From: Candidatus Omnitrophota bacterium | GTDB lineage: Bacteria > Omnitrophota > Omnitrophia > Omnitrophales > Aquincolibacteriaceae | Direction: 5' to 3' | NCBI GenBank assembly: GCA_030698625.1 | Contig: JAUYMS010000028.1 | Coordinates: 67,854 to 131,853 of the forward strand | DNA: 64,000 nucleotides | Part shown: piece after piece, positions 63,701 to 64,000 of the stretch | Numbering within the stretch: position 1 is the first letter of the stretch | Layout: each line of letters begins with the position of its first letter | Translations under genes and position numbers: made by a program | The notes under the pieces: generated by a model | The model's database searches: none | Seen by the model: the letters and a program-made list of their open reading frames with translations, nothing else | What the model was told of the DNA's origin: nothing

Positions 63701-64000
63701 GAACTCGAACGGTGAGGGTCGATCAGGGGATTCTGCAGGCCGTAGTGGGCAGGGCGCCTCCTCAGTTAAGGGCACTGCTTAGAGACCGCTTTAGCGGTGA
63801 ACTCGTTGTTGTTCGCGATACAGTTAAAAAGCCGAACGACAACCTCTTCCTCCGAATCACAGCGAATGACATCCTCCGTAATCTCCATCCTTCTCTTGAT
63901 CAGCCTGTAGGGGAGCTATCTTTTCAGTTTAACGGCCGGCGAGCACATGCCGTAGCGCGCGCCGTAGGCAATAAACAGCAGGTGCTGGTGAGGGAATCCC
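30679..64000 (+). CDS. Giant secreted multidomain protein, at least 11,107 residues, 3' end outside window
   Basis: One frame without a stop from ATG 30679 to the end of the window; I read every codon. Residues 1-17 are basic, 18-33 hydrophobic, then LPAPGVQGAE: a Sec-type signal peptide. Visible order: ChaN/TraB/TIKI-like domain (about 60-570); unassigned region; RSEMR/RSELR (1161-1184); ClpB-like AAA+ pair, propeller, coil (about 1320-2460); the same module again (about 3050-4160); third propeller-like region (4860-5204); charged coil (5235-5398); repeat-rich beta and helical domains to the edge, with a methyltransferase-like fold at 7235-7358. I saw only two cysteines and no later membrane helix. 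Codon use looks like ordinary coding DNA. Giant genes are known from Omnitrophota and some have been linked to predation or attachment; the function here is unknown. Confidence 0.93.
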   Translation, partial: MESRNNYRRRTRPWVRAMALSLVFVFTTTSVALPAPGVQGAELLAGLSTSGFDSTILQANPFGVHVHERDGGIAGFYEGRQDLPLVVHLQDAHANISAQENLRKIITDIVEPYGKQPILMLVEGAEGYISTAPLRAFLRAGMDPTMMLLSKAMINGPELASVDDPEVILWGIEDADLYERNRQAAIQARRAEAKNLLFIRHYREKVRHLLWERSGRHVQKLEEAAEALESEEPDLNRVSEVVRNYVKIYRRELLERNPDKPLSVFDIYDRYPNVFRFMQLHDLWQDARAELEAYRVKRDEDLKLKQEVRQGNALRERHEAKPETVPEAPPIELPHKSAESDKPTVPGAPPDLSVEGEPEGLALLPESISEAETGKDKSVTFWWDLFEPKEKRTTTMTVQKYLQASEDLDSYLLFREFGSLIQELKEVYYGNQAERSLDALFEKSRLLENLVRLELTPQSYGRLKELGPASQDSLIRGYNRWSPKPYDGEDESWDVRPAISYYELAERRDVKLFENVHELIMRDNRSPIVLVYTGGFHTPGFTHELRKRDISYVTIQPAIESLSGADDERYARALVWQKSTLALRTALSTAPRALVQEVGLSFIVERVLQTTTYDAAMATYRGAVEELVAAHKLEVESRERDRLASLKIKNPDAILDGQRQEFTRALVDLQKFFEVLAGLIDSGRIQPDGDGAIRVPVENEVFAIDAATRRVTRRFLTPRAVRPMSEMPAGTAAVLSEGGIEAEGILAPDGNVYIAKEADRSRTENHEVRVHVNMAAVTRERPEAARDLRTRLNASIRQDRVALKRLFYKVRVNQEGGDLTGEDLTEAINSAEHVMPGVAALWKNSVKDTDLGPEFSLYFWEEVIGVFFGMLMQNSDSDFRDIATGASDYRIHEDVTSGEEREFFAIVARLLKPENGLLRFMGLFNELDDILSMNVDGATCFAWCYAANRRSRYQDAGIMNDKLMQNLFGVSDDADVVLTGNKNEDIKKYGIVKYYGQNFINALLEADFGGTEFAEMWEAAGLDAHEMGKIIDSVFIDYFEGLELGDWDEEQFIESILSGIAGKLEGVMSIEDLLQMLEDNPELKEWLQELFRAMKKARGDLDKEFPGWRKRLSKLIKKEAGRGGHHTAPVKAEPAEGDTNAPAKEPARRTGNAGAQTGTYRSEMRFGLLGPMGFSASFMRSELRVDNEAPPPQSEEEARRQQVAAAVEGAVGPLKEYVVQRLQEYYPGTTPDQADRVFEHWFGEREDDEAAALYEKIFSPIQMPDGGGSFHGNDNLAPIEIAQALSFMEFLNPKAEDYRDLIGRADKDGNELDKLVNGALFSEEIRVTVMTGESGVGKTELQRGFVKHIMSGEFTGLPGEGLGIVNDPKWLVFRFNIDNFMELASNIQKQQKTTPDAAYGQLFNLMARFLDRPNVILIMDEAHRMSDGKIKSGVNNFFESIKSDLQMPGNYIRMVLGTTDFEYKKYFAQEEADAVKRRTWMFEVKELADLYVRKILEMRVAELETVDGDDNELYHHGIQFQRAAEPEDAGKPWKSSAVDILRRVKDKFAPNWASPSKEINWLESAAAKERSRIKDLRVRVEREGKGLAKLINYYLENRRLERKKGISALIRRALRKKPDQTVLLDRILALSQQLRDMKEKLETRTITERAILASISQDEGIPMSVLTFSANLDNEALRLQIKKDLVGQDEAVDIIVKLYQQYVKRRNDPGNANRADEPFNILAVGPSRVGKTYIGKILAKVLIGDEKAFEIVSMTEFGAAHTVAKMSSSPVGFVGSEQPGLWTVLFDKHNSVFVVILDEIEKAHPRVYDHMMSAFRPGRYTDQRGNLTVWRNVIVIQTSNLGMTDPESDSDQANRKRIEKIYEMLKDRDEDQLAFEVNAALSGVVSEAVGSFLRPEILNRTTPGREIYFNWLHPDSARELIDRVQIPKLKSDLASQGVELDLQVKWHHKLKVEPEEQYVYDKKIDTISDVVRGSDGTLYMIDRKAGRVVVVEDSGATTQISIEGPKSIALTESGALLLHDGGISKITDKGDLETVSALDKIDFLSVNTEERAVYIREGKLFAGLISDLANAAEISVPEGFNLSEAVRYGNTVYMTNGYDILMTDVGTGVPPTSILEEREKSRIRDLHIEEALDENGSKVPRVLYLMEQDTEHVVIERDEKKEAAITTDLIQLEETRYSLMSHDQEVLMIPVTDEEGVTHKYIYKREPPFAFREDGSPVETEGRPVLSGSFTQWNKMENKLAELWGRRTEMLKLTDQEQRKRRKEFDELNKELERHQREMDSRFQYRKAPGLGGPGLDVRDKFYVRVDSEFERQYLKWSKDKEAIEEEHDHGVTERPVKRQSTFVVYRDSNGKELQRKDLAFISNPKPVDQDKQADRQDAQEKFGHLDPNFNIRADAAGNLQVSDFSLRRVHQMHGFAYSDLADHLVKISYDNVFEGISKLEKMFQDVVRSPIERQQLSYGEKATVEFTRYTNDQGQSRGSVRTTNVEKVEEVAATSLMPLLGERDVEEWQRTIVRRLSDAINESDQSGVDMTSGEFLRIVEEGVELDIDQAIRDVENGDPYQSDRDFFDGSTLQYSRADEHKPKDFHNVLAALEQPKYSHDIFEHTNKGTDQIAVGAVKNQLVRGYGLDLTYEELEAAVEAGKSPLSTESAQRLLSRINRETRAEKGASFKDFTNPLEALRELKGIVNRALLKQRNDYISQRWGILRTGRASRDALVAGEVSFGGYLSPEERLGIHRLLHLPIENAEDWERFNNDKTISNKSMLKALLYLRQHFGNVQYKTYSDINDDDTVSYRHVIQFSQSINVDSEALTKVLGEGPGDKKYKFQASPIAVPKPPELTAEERAGATRLRTIYYVDDTSGEYSPEAKQLKEYLVRRMGLTEAAFPIVWGVLKKLADKNAEPHPEAEPLSKEGAAEIWVKHFKIAGIADELVDNILAKAYELNIMPPVYAHDDLVLPVDYYRGASQPGSIGAFVGEVTGYLARLYDGDQRKGEEHFKAQFYIDDPEYAEYESTPQDVARVGALLTLMNAHTDEHSYALNREDEQTLLRSSLNKREQRSVLLHGPAGAGKTHLIYSYIKREVEVYNTDVLYFELDVQRLRSMATGADAAILFNTLRRFADHPNVVIVVDEAHELKDLNFLEYLKEEMGNSDSHIRFWLGTTTKEKDIYFGGIEGKANLRRMQELYLKELSQLDKQMIVRDKLERITNRWPQVHPGLPVMVPEGLMALSALIVDFKQRLFRDAPSPAREIVLADKLQAFVATLFSQNQPALARAPDNIAEALNTFMDKNRTLSNGGKPSDDLADYNQRNKPELVAMLKYLLANARFAVHQLVKEGGEGAEIAQETAALLNEDNFLKMLEKVYDLPPATLTFDFDKALETLRIQLKERIIGQDDAMDTIVDALRIYYNRRKDPSYLRPFFAIAGGLSTVGKTYTWEVLTELLFGSKDRHRLISLTDYQLEQNVARWLGSPPGYVGSDQLSLLKEINQDVGAGGGVTLDEVEKGHPAMLNPLLQIFGEGKSEDMAGRIMYWADVLFWMTSNLGVSGADPTEREENQDYLKELYQKLAEAKVDDDAMYYEINAHTQGMIGEAIEKALRPELLNRQDPSDRFIYYNWLHPDDARRFVDANLFRKYQKKWSDSGVGISLDPTDVIHKVRVARSLRLQNNAKKTGLSDVEISRDDWVYVLDAGNARIVKLMDQSEVAEFIPISVENALSFSVRGTREGREFIVATKMGVVKLDASGVMLGNVDVPNVKHVSIEGDTAVLAQKNKVVVVNLETLEVGHTFDLKRQVSAIEGISLHGDSIAVTDGHKAFGLDITKPRESAVELFSDERGVGSISYDAAGRLLYLSRRAVTRQHVIENEETKDAIKKGRSEDDETVAEKYKDVQRKPADKGRAFYYIPLNDVEVAAYREKKSRYDQILKQITAYYKSVEDLMEAAQQRIDADVNREIEDPVKRETVYQERINKTFLEKLGERFPEDRDEYLGLENEFNDLRSYMHKHPSFPSAARKIGWDQSVYPHRVLETDELNQFHDHLARERKLRKDAQDAHGDLVMTEEEKVDAAHVLVYVDATGGELQVKDLYYRERPKVKNQTELLDWEEARKKETDPAFRLTRNTDGTVILLDEKYKTAQTLESITFSRIADHLVRTQYNNIFQGITNLRGSFEREFETVIETRPDIFGELTFGADIQVHLDESGKVRPSREPIHREVSHLALEAGVPAASLDEAERTLVQLVDESVNGTFPKRGDIAQISGREIEAHVERTLGLDEGDYTRKLVRVRKVEEETPEDEVVYDEEQSEKSETVDAAVYKFGELITDSDLDVYTVIFDEQINEDVADELQVPVRELDALFRLGAKASHRQGVLLLRNAVANTLSKGRGNPYPKMAPRPKEDAGLKIRDSRRRAAVTQRDVDQDIADHLYYKFKSQIGIWFNERDGSRLIGEFEFKAPMSARQRKRMNELLKDWSVEEIEAYAATDQQDFVPEMLQFMVLYLKFWEKYHKDGPYKGRRPSYTNPDGDANFHRFRFIIPIPGVEGSLMKRFERARQSGKGKSEDEILAEIVEQRQRERREQDDLARREAEARQEAAEPELPETEVPLREDTRSVPEVPTPQGDVTTQAETEVQRSTIDEIMARLSANPEYAPIDDGIIAKSAGNLRNRVRIDKFKEGHASFPGYRIEVETSSAKGRKGFLLTYSGKFNKTMITDMSQPLAHIPDIEGEVLLDFTDEKVGGKTLLTFTLDEKFFNMVETQSAAVATVPALSSAHAAGSPAYLFNWKVVGNLRPDVAPVGDPSDDDFFTDDGGAADAKEPAAAKPKRSTAKIQDAMEDTLTQIVGEAHRAKVEAFMAARKVRQAGGRSETSEPEAEETGPTADYYVWDWSYKDTSLPNLVPDPSGIAFAYNWMWLASTNREPHPELGNEPRGIEVYHFMSDEERNSLNRSVNTYKPYFRISDRHIQNLVPFGVAVLENPSTGKPISLVVSGDNGLLFYRIRGVKESFAEGENPLILGHPTDANSDLPVHVPINRVDDVKAMPGTKYVVAALTGPHSLGVYSVTGQQMHQSNQLEGHVEKAVAVPVNPENPNNKDFYIYYTVWQHNTVYRIPYNTETGFGRQEPWFAAERALIGITADKSGNVLVTKLYEHEPLVKINPDGEQIPLEVAYAQDPSFARVYIGNPFDVNIDPDGFIYISDKGPQGGAETSMGEQKVIVFRPSRKAKVTEQRSRKGFGGTGSPRTVEAKPPKKEEALLKVVSDALGDDFDPEKHDGRKRYKPSSANEAAKRSNETAKSVKKTSALQKQLKDELEKRYGVDFQELRKAIDEAVNTYEERLEALRKVLSKKGSKEKFSEEEVEEAEKIYKEIEELRKQLKRKALEVKADIGLFKKEAMAQKAAAKQQAISRAVSRVEEVVDHLVEAMGASVWVQGGGVKGWGTWPPATLDALRRAMEEADFDDWTGGEEPPAGSDEGGAGDTVTAPPGGALPPEGDLTARVLVDKPAQLADVPVKELKTFEEIEAHLAIMGAAEGFTFDNVGAAGTTAAVDTLSKGDYNMAQRFPSGGPGKNIHFYYWVRNESGEKIYQLQFRFDKENETLTVGPLYDGAATLLDDRTFELSKHFISLIVPASAADFAAKPHLHYNLALPRNFYDQLREYIPNLDNLEIVGADSGEPSGMTFSFNIEVLQEEATATALEAVPEVVTYTEVQPIIAQLTRTGFVRGPAAGADPELFEALSYIPRGTTVLVDKIVQFIWEKRWVLDKDQAAKKTVRFQLKLLDPENGVGEEDDLLQVLRQGVMHEGTLYLLVEGLLPQALEAFRTRQAAAPVGVDFGTETVKWQFVTVDEANANYETYRDIFEYREKPPMIAPEDAKVKRLSPTAIYEKLRRAENPVTGENWFEPVSVGTGAALLMNPTATDGESPISVTKRPLEDGGEVYEFGVLRGVNAPWLTVIDEEPGTRSIKLEEAFFEDGIIRANMDEGNRTLEPERDILINAFVQQNRMDAREAVLVLVVDDRAVESIVNRVPKPDMSMDEATPLLVTAMAQVERWLEQAATITNRVDGKDYGVRIINESQLLAEYASNRDIFPQELFEAKPPVLDPETALVKVLPLDGVYRQLSDEKKGETNEPWFLDADSDFSGEIYGRQLTLGNAHWLRRPDGSDGVAHYMINRYRFDGETAYEFDMHVGPPSIGENGLVFFEGEDGTHKIKIKAGEFEGELELDAPVLVNAFVHELLPENDEREAVFTYVISASAEQDIINTLLAQGVLSADDPEKVALAGREISQLLSRRYDFSDPADGKKYGVRYIVTTNLLDEYRANPALFPDHIFEADPSKVLAGPVRVGGRAGRAKALRNMDDAGVWLRDMVFQAEPTDAITTPLRVGDVNTEPHSTVYALLRALGYEPGADAAAMAIDVAGAAMPTSGAANDFIRFLYRHLELLHNAVGDERLVSAEQSRALAGYLEGFHDRNLNREAIVELFKRVFASDDEDEKIWKLLFPALPHAPPVVIESPIAQRIAEHLANKPLLREFIEKHAEVFLAGLPKADFIPDGGTLGGFNVRFAAEGAALSGEAPHPSIYAESTAVAGGARETVSAFYIAIEEPGAAEPLYAAFDPMVVTQSEYDQVSETYTISITRAAYHDMISSLPEELRRRALGEGRLKLFTAVDGFNRYVTFRVAARGAPSGTDTLLTALDTDSEKTFLEKNYQELVKGLPAVRTQNNTDRIIFQYLEDTDANVVNPRGIVLIDGGLLKFELIVFDGAGVRRENPVDVEVSLGDVNYLKYDEAEELFHVVLPDEVFELKLAQDDRIREENEPQQISSFQSMAHRRVRFWRMSDEDRPRSPEEEEQLLIADALAFIQGFGAAGAQVQYGTGDSTDEDGAQRSELRTEVLPPIPTEGGPTRIAGFNEPGFSYEQYLFNRRPHEYFNLQFKAGDKYLQFRVLQPFRGQADEPAEFAFHESDEPIPLDPLGDVEGSDVPIIRKLEKIDPNDLSAGVRLIINPGFRALARLVEVLAAQALVPDESGVFKGRFHDHSPSNAEGIPFEITIPEAALQRFRRPAPTTPDPRTLSAKENVDFADRSDADKWGVIEEILDEFEFEEQEIDRTWDERLQFLKRQDSGTRGIVYQPATGYMASTVYDKSTRRADVSANPEIVGLELRNATELWRGELTNSAHMMALRYRVDEKEFVLIIPARGQIRSIDISEGTDNTWQDVIDMYLRQPASLNDRKVVLNRDDYLIYENAVEERAQYSEGYFKTDNDDRKYEQILNLEEGYIFKDAKAVAAAAATEGRGALIVDVGAGSGKMLTALSGIDNLKASGQGLRRFAAVPADIEIKEGDLARLQYEDQSADRVYSVFTSAHSGDAYGMLEEIFRILRVGAVGRMTFDYPRYSKLRNDAGQEKSIDLEMMLTHMGLSMSGKTLITKPTGSFVVENDFFKIEVTDPGDAFERMWEPYVKDRHRVVTLTRKGDGNIKFPIHVVGVRPGTRGYDLKVVYENGARGTQNVDIESAAEDSPGAGLSVSEESSRLTTELDIVRHYLLDRIGNEDVVDIQTEDPEETGSSFSITVPSQVELPPTSVLESELSELLRREVGIHRIAAADGAVKNPELTRIYASLYTHEEVFEAFRRWAEDEDNRVGTDGTGIAKVRAAADADSVEVDDNNVPTININISGGRPWHSILGHLANEMWEDHLTDDRDVMKVLEDIHARLRPELAARLRNAVIALRHPENLKPVIAAMEAWFEANKESYPQDWYSYNDPTPEQEEKEFPENSDFGIEVDPDLPDGEIEDETTNVVASSEYRPAQTTRSTSPDRFLMVRFTYSPTVTADQLLQFVALRLHHWMEEGSDGKKSVAEIAAEITATMNGDEQETPEARDGELPQTPSALGFVHRDLGTLFAEWREQGIFKPHGVGVDTSLYLFPDLSITGNKRHSRFISRPGWHDLIIGGETEPIPGGDNHDQHELSLLLVAEDGSTGEIKMHLRKQTDRAGFPLTVGAEDSFDIRVKGDRTALTYYVLVPDHIIETLDRNQLPHGLATRAQDSQVPQTVKLFGAAEVAGSAELRAIFRPDTAAPPNPGAVGVDVWEFTIRYLSEPQDRILRPYLEKLIAAGTTDAERDEMLTAENVNGLFQEIDRRSSSDKIREPAFNLVIAFRDEAQERGYLPAPLKRFLELMEQISVVRDALLHGQMLPILQRLVAGDPGPSPTGVFALPAFENNNGVRNHIAPVLQDLMDPTISVEDLASLLEPYNILDNAVAAIEAFDVIVSRDGKTGLVIDALVSGLLEASRATGARVPDEILEYVRRFSNLDIIAPQWSVGHRRSLADMTSGRSIRQGLSEKGEEVLRKITELQAGNSWTAQAGEVGMDFDSFNGTARILANAERWTELRGWIMSYFTQGRSALDLADGTALGAAHALITHLEIEVEAVARTARPPLAVREELAASIDFETDGGGKSTLPLTYDAELFQGALQVAAVSPLPNSSLRRRLTAQIAAQELMNILIDSEANDFNIIFAAGARIGPQYYGMTALTDTIGLSFKTDPRPIPVNISPASGGRLTFHEYSINDFVDFRVEDDGIARLYVIQTAYDRIKQEVPTSGVLFHGEDYTGYEIVPVTEPGDSDPVAALDAADQGLEGLTDPLPAAGAQLANPRIFELPNSAQEGLEEHVLPDLHKLIDPDTTADEKAAILTAGHMIGKLHEAALEIGDGKRLKNIANAVLIFVNKAAKAQGWIPEALLKYLRIMNEDPSINEVWKVARMDTILWGLEDMFAAQSRRGDEAPGELARGLAVTDAEIRARLVEAGFVEAGNDSKGGNLVRAGRIVANWFEEGPRHSMSLKGRVKIGGREFWVDLAPPTDFLGNGTAADEGSLTISVFTEPGATIAADKPGLKFEGWLGIDVVTEGDVTVLQFHWERAIGRDGLDLEAVPAELYLSGTYQEDPKLQYRVVLHSEEDTPTTAEEAAANPPGLGGFETVTSAEAEAKLKKPMAFIEAMAAHPDFTFIKGNYDGADTWPEEVDLDAGEGKLFGFYHYRMGPYGGEMSPAMFNLWIGEKQFKTASFNIWQNKDRGVFVNTSGKTDNEADLVRDKVSDDHEAIIGFDYPESLHITLYAKLDFVKKLQAKEGKTTFTSPLPDGRTMTFEFVAVSDVEDVVAEEPSTPPAPQAALVVSDDGTDYAEMLRKRFYGIEGGGQYFETPDRILIRLAGKERQNGDLIISYEVGSRKLRVVNPAEDLYMKSFEVYDETDLRALDATDPEVEVDGGRTVFSRFQLDDAAQSRPDLIQDILWRVDKRTNRVVLIFEIDKEEYAPAAAKTGFKKSFDHTNTQVRIEPPRARLGNLQGIAAQLFIDGFTRDGDSEDSYAVNDAGGGRIFGMEFSQLGSDTLTLSVREAADRNVSLTQKQDISEASHLDITVTNENGREYIMPGGHVIAARYLRDQKRLVIVVSGPYLEGLKAEGTYALDGWVYGNAAYTYEIISAKEARKRPEFSRARIPFEIPFLGSISPETVLRPVLLELADPTTSPSRLAEILTQTYVDALIDKTRRIDADASWSSGAITRVVKSAREQNLPVPRPILDLFDLLTSSQTWIGEHLRHARTDKLLEAERRRAPKAIERVPVTDAALTQSRAITPDEVAAKMVVDGGFVNKPDGEVLSDTDTFTATVYDKEGTGHLERGVNRGEAFVQLFGDISVGKGGQKTTTSQRLHIGKDTRHFGGVAVEVDGQVSVRVVGEGPRLLLKGFGGVEVVQDPDQQAGQKTFVYYWDEALNRSPEVLTILLKTIPSGTESEAVRRAAFEQALPRLLEGEYENGDRYRLAIRKIPDEIRGILGLPPDERAEPQTPAAAAAPITPRALPRAPGAISADQQTLTVVNDIAEYLEGREDYKSESEAFGGEPSTGQLRGRTYQATDWKNEHNFQGFRPIIGLRQRKTFKYKAINFQLAQYDYLNRGETEYRTYPRYYLDVTLDEYNNEVLLKLQVETKTKTTPHDGILETVAEAKMSLKQFIGVGLPNANESSYFRFRFKMLPKKITDAFREHELKPEDWHIALMPGEAGADPAPLEYPAPATSSPAASTTPVRPPTGRSAAHTVDSVQAKIRQLVGLTAGNLRVAPRKANEAQARLIAEVRDGLEFLTQGIDPSEINHDIRGLDAVGQVIVNASGRGGNFEVIQDVSFSNLNSLPLAEQAAGEDLATRAFEVTFGGNMTVMDWDKLRTQVAQRTAAPPSADSAATSLRAPQAALTGFSFERFVGGVFGESEAWERVAGQSSGKATQFRHVGRINSLKARGSDKESERFVVVNMLSLNLRIEDLGDGNPGLARGGSSKVWWSVDARDVRSGTIASPSDDKEVLTVYLDPNRFGDYKDYYSPRGTDMEPLWRKTRDIVDEEKKIILRPLDDKSTDEIHLVFKAPPPAKEVPPAAVLTGFTFKRFTDEAFSSNPAWKKDEEFSGAAASRYYLDIPQQKHRYHIRGIDTAGQERLILMLSPPFILVMEADPSGVGLRGFGNSDITWKVDQHDVRGASVEGAAAGSVLFKVYLDPEKFGDYKRYFTVKQGAGINLTPDQVREVNSRREIKEPQRTIILHDRYGTGTDEIHLIFNEKPAGDAPVTTASDRTVLTGDDAQGSDQMQAYIRSLNASGDEAGLTVIGAIQLLREYMLEFQTPLGAVSGANDIRAFFSYLNDPNSPYWFMRGAVDEAELNDWVVTASNVLLFDNRFREEYRSHKDDVLHFLGVILRHTQAIARPQDMREDVNVDAFYMFEAFTGVELQDRTIRAVLRAIYSEYTIEESEIDAWIRNIRERRQQRLELSSSDAGDVAADLPGRADEVIQYFRDEFKEGEYTVLDLFDGLVDFKSNRGNNLTVSDLSYVFDYFNGGHEDFYFEYKAMEAGQIGRWLLLAFNLLADKEVGSFPGTGETFPGSGFLGDDYTGTMDSVLDFLYLVSRGSGVVGLEALELFEPFTGVKLRAGTIKAVVKKLNARTERVRLDTRIRSDRVDRKAELVAERIQELRRLGEGTARSELRTTLTAAATTTATASTVDDVALNAAEASRVLFELDYGLERGFIRTRTVRVDQGILQAVVGRAPPQLRALLRDRFSGELVVVRDTVKKPNDNLFLRITANDILRNLHPSLDQPVGELSFQFNGRRAHAVARAVGNKQQVLVRES
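30856..32400 (+). other. N-terminal ChaN/TraB/TIKI-like domain of the giant protein
   Basis: Residues about 60-570. VVHLQDAHANISAQENLRKI (residues 86-105), MLVEGAEGYI near 121, MINGPELAS near 154, WGIEDADLYERN (170-181) and LVYTGGFHTPGF (530-541) are spaced as in the fold shared by ChaN, TraB/PrgY and TIKI proteins: an early His-rich strand, a Glu in the second strand, and a late GGxH motif. A proline-rich and charged insert (positions about 31,620-31,760) splits it. Whether it binds metal or cuts a substrate is not known. Assignment is by motif pattern only. Confidence 0.5.
34159..34230 (+). other. RSEMR / RSELR motif pair between N-terminal region and AAA+ module
   Basis: RSEMR at 34,159-34,173 (residues 1161-1165) and RSELR at 34,216-34,230 (1180-1184), separated by FGLLGPMGFSASFM and preceded by a Pro/Ala/Glu-rich linker. 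The same RSELR motif recurs at 51,238-51,252 and 63,559-63,573, each time at a domain boundary. Confidence 0.75.
34597..35250 (+). other. AAA+ domain D1, module copy A (ClpB-like)
   Basis: Walker A MTGESGVGKTEL (34,666-34,701; Lys at residue 1338 region), Walker B VILIMDEAH (34,921-34,947) and sensor 1 VLGTTDFEYKKYF (35,041-35,079), where the T-x-x-EY pattern matches ClpB D1 (TTLDEYRKY). Catalytic Glu and sensor residues are kept, so ATP binding and hydrolysis look possible. Confidence 0.85.
35390..36530 (+). other. Coiled linker and AAA+ domain D2, module copy A (ClpB-like)
   Basis: A helical linker (35,390-35,640) leads to KKDLVGQDEAVDI, the ClpB-type entry to D2 (compare RVVGQDEAV). Walker A GPSRVGKT (35,851-35,874), pore-loop region SSSPVGFVGSE, Walker B VILDEIEKAHP (36,061-36,093), sensor TSNLG (36,190-36,204) and FLRPEILNR arginine-finger segment follow in the order of Clp/Hsp100 D2. 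It closes with NWLHPDSARELI. Confidence 0.9.
36541..37305 (+). other. Beta-propeller-like segment, module copy A
   Basis: Residues about 1955-2209. Repeating strands around short turns, e.g. VVRGSDGTLYMIDRKAGRVVVVE, then IALTESGALLLHDGGISKIT, SVNTEERAVYIREGKLF and GNTVYMTNGYDILMTDV. The spacing of 35-45 residues suits NHL/YVTN-type blades. Followed by a coiled coil at 37,381-37,520. Confidence 0.6.
39841..40260 (+). other. AAA+ domain D1, module copy B
   Basis: Walker A LLHGPAGAGKTHL (39,853-39,891), Walker B VVIVVDEAHELKD (40,042-40,080) and sensor 1 WLGTTTKEKDIYF (40,141-40,179). Same order and spacing as copy A, with an intact Lys and DE pair. Confidence 0.85.
40741..41640 (+). other. AAA+ domain D2, module copy B
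   Basis: KERIIGQDDAMDTIV entry motif, Walker A GLSTVGKT (40,939-40,962), pore loop GSPPGYVG (41,068-41,091), almost identical to ClpB's GAPPGYVG, Walker B TLDEVEKGHP, MTSNLG sensor, ALRPELLNR and NWLHPDDARRFV. The best match to Hsp100 D2 in the protein; the aromatic pore residue that grips substrate is a Tyr here. Confidence 0.92.
41695..42240 (+). other. Beta-propeller-like segment, module copy B
   Basis: Starts SRDDWVYVLDAGNARIVKL, a typical NHL-type blade, then FIVATKMGVVKLDASG, TAVLAQKNKVVVVNLET, DSIAVTDGHKAFGLDI and ISYDAAGRLLYLS. Sits directly after D2 as in copy A. A coiled coil follows at about 42,412-42,660. Confidence 0.65.
45256..46290 (+). other. Third beta-propeller-like region of the giant protein
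   Basis: Residues about 4860-5204. Blades such as GVAVLENPSTGKPISLVVSG, MPGTKYVVAALTGPHSLGVY, GITADKSGNVLVTKLYEHE and FDVNIDPDGFIYISDKG (NHL-like) are seen. No AAA+ pair precedes it, unlike the other two. A highly charged coiled coil follows at 46,380-46,870. Confidence 0.55.
48121..49600 (+). repeat. Tandem repeat of about 230 residues, at least 2.3 copies
   Basis: Three matching unit starts: YETYRDIFEYREKPP (from 48,157), YASNRDIFPQELFEAKPP (from 48,841) and YRANPALFPDHIFEADP (from 49,546), 684 and 705 bases apart. Inside units, VLVNAFVHELLPENDERE matches ILINAFVQQNRMDARE, and DGKKYGVRYI matches DGKDYGVRII. Predicted all-beta with helical connectors; family not recognised. Confidence 0.8.
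52381..52760 (+). other. Embedded class I methyltransferase-like fold
   Basis: Residues about 7235-7358. ALIVDVGAGSGKMLTAL is a textbook SAM motif I; IEIKEGDLARLQYEDQSADR and VYSVFTSAHSG follow like motifs II-III; MLEEIFRILRVGAVGRMTF resembles the motif V helix-strand of Methyltransf_11 (EI.RVLKPGG). The upstream part YSEGYFKTDNDDRKYEQI could be the N-terminal helix. Key Gly residues are present. Confidence 0.75.
54841..59350 (+). repeat. Dispersed helical repeat of about 100-115 residues, four copies
   Basis: Copies at about 54,841-55,140, 55,255-55,530, 56,524-56,870 and 59,047-59,350. Shared landmarks: a start like VLRPVLLELADPT / VLPDLHKLIDPDT / IAPVLQDLMDPT / ILRPYLEKLIAAGT; then an EIL/AIL/EML helix; then REQNLPVPRPILDLFDLL / KAQGWIPEALLKYLRIM / EERGYLP-like QERGYLPAPLKRFLELM. 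Predicted helical bundle; family not recognised. Confidence 0.75.
61234..62319 (+). repeat. Tandem duplication of a 180-189-residue domain
   Basis: Unit 1 (61,234-61,755) and unit 2 (61,774-62,319). Landmarks at matching places: ALTGFSFERF / VLTGFTFKRF (540 bases apart), SKVWWSVDARDV / SDITWKVDQHDV, VYLDPNRFGDYKDYYS / VYLDPEKFGDYKRYFT (546 apart) and STDEIHLVF / GTDEIHLIF (567 apart). A further VLTG opens the next module at 62,359. Confidence 0.95.
62386..63480 (+). repeat. Two-copy helical repeat of about 190 residues
   Basis: Copy 1 (62,386-62,910) and copy 2 (62,983-63,480). VLHFLGVILRHTQAI matches VLDFLYLVSRGSGVV; YMFEAFTGVELQDRTIRAVL matches ELFEPFTGVKLRAGTIKAVV; FFSYLNDPNSPYWF matches VFDYFNGGHEDFYF. 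Mostly helical, family not recognised. Confidence 0.85.

Noticed and set aside
1-64000. CRISPR arrays, tRNA or rRNA genes, insertion sequences, attachment sites
   Set aside because: No direct repeats with spacers, cloverleaf-type sequences, transposase motifs or terminal inverted repeats were seen.
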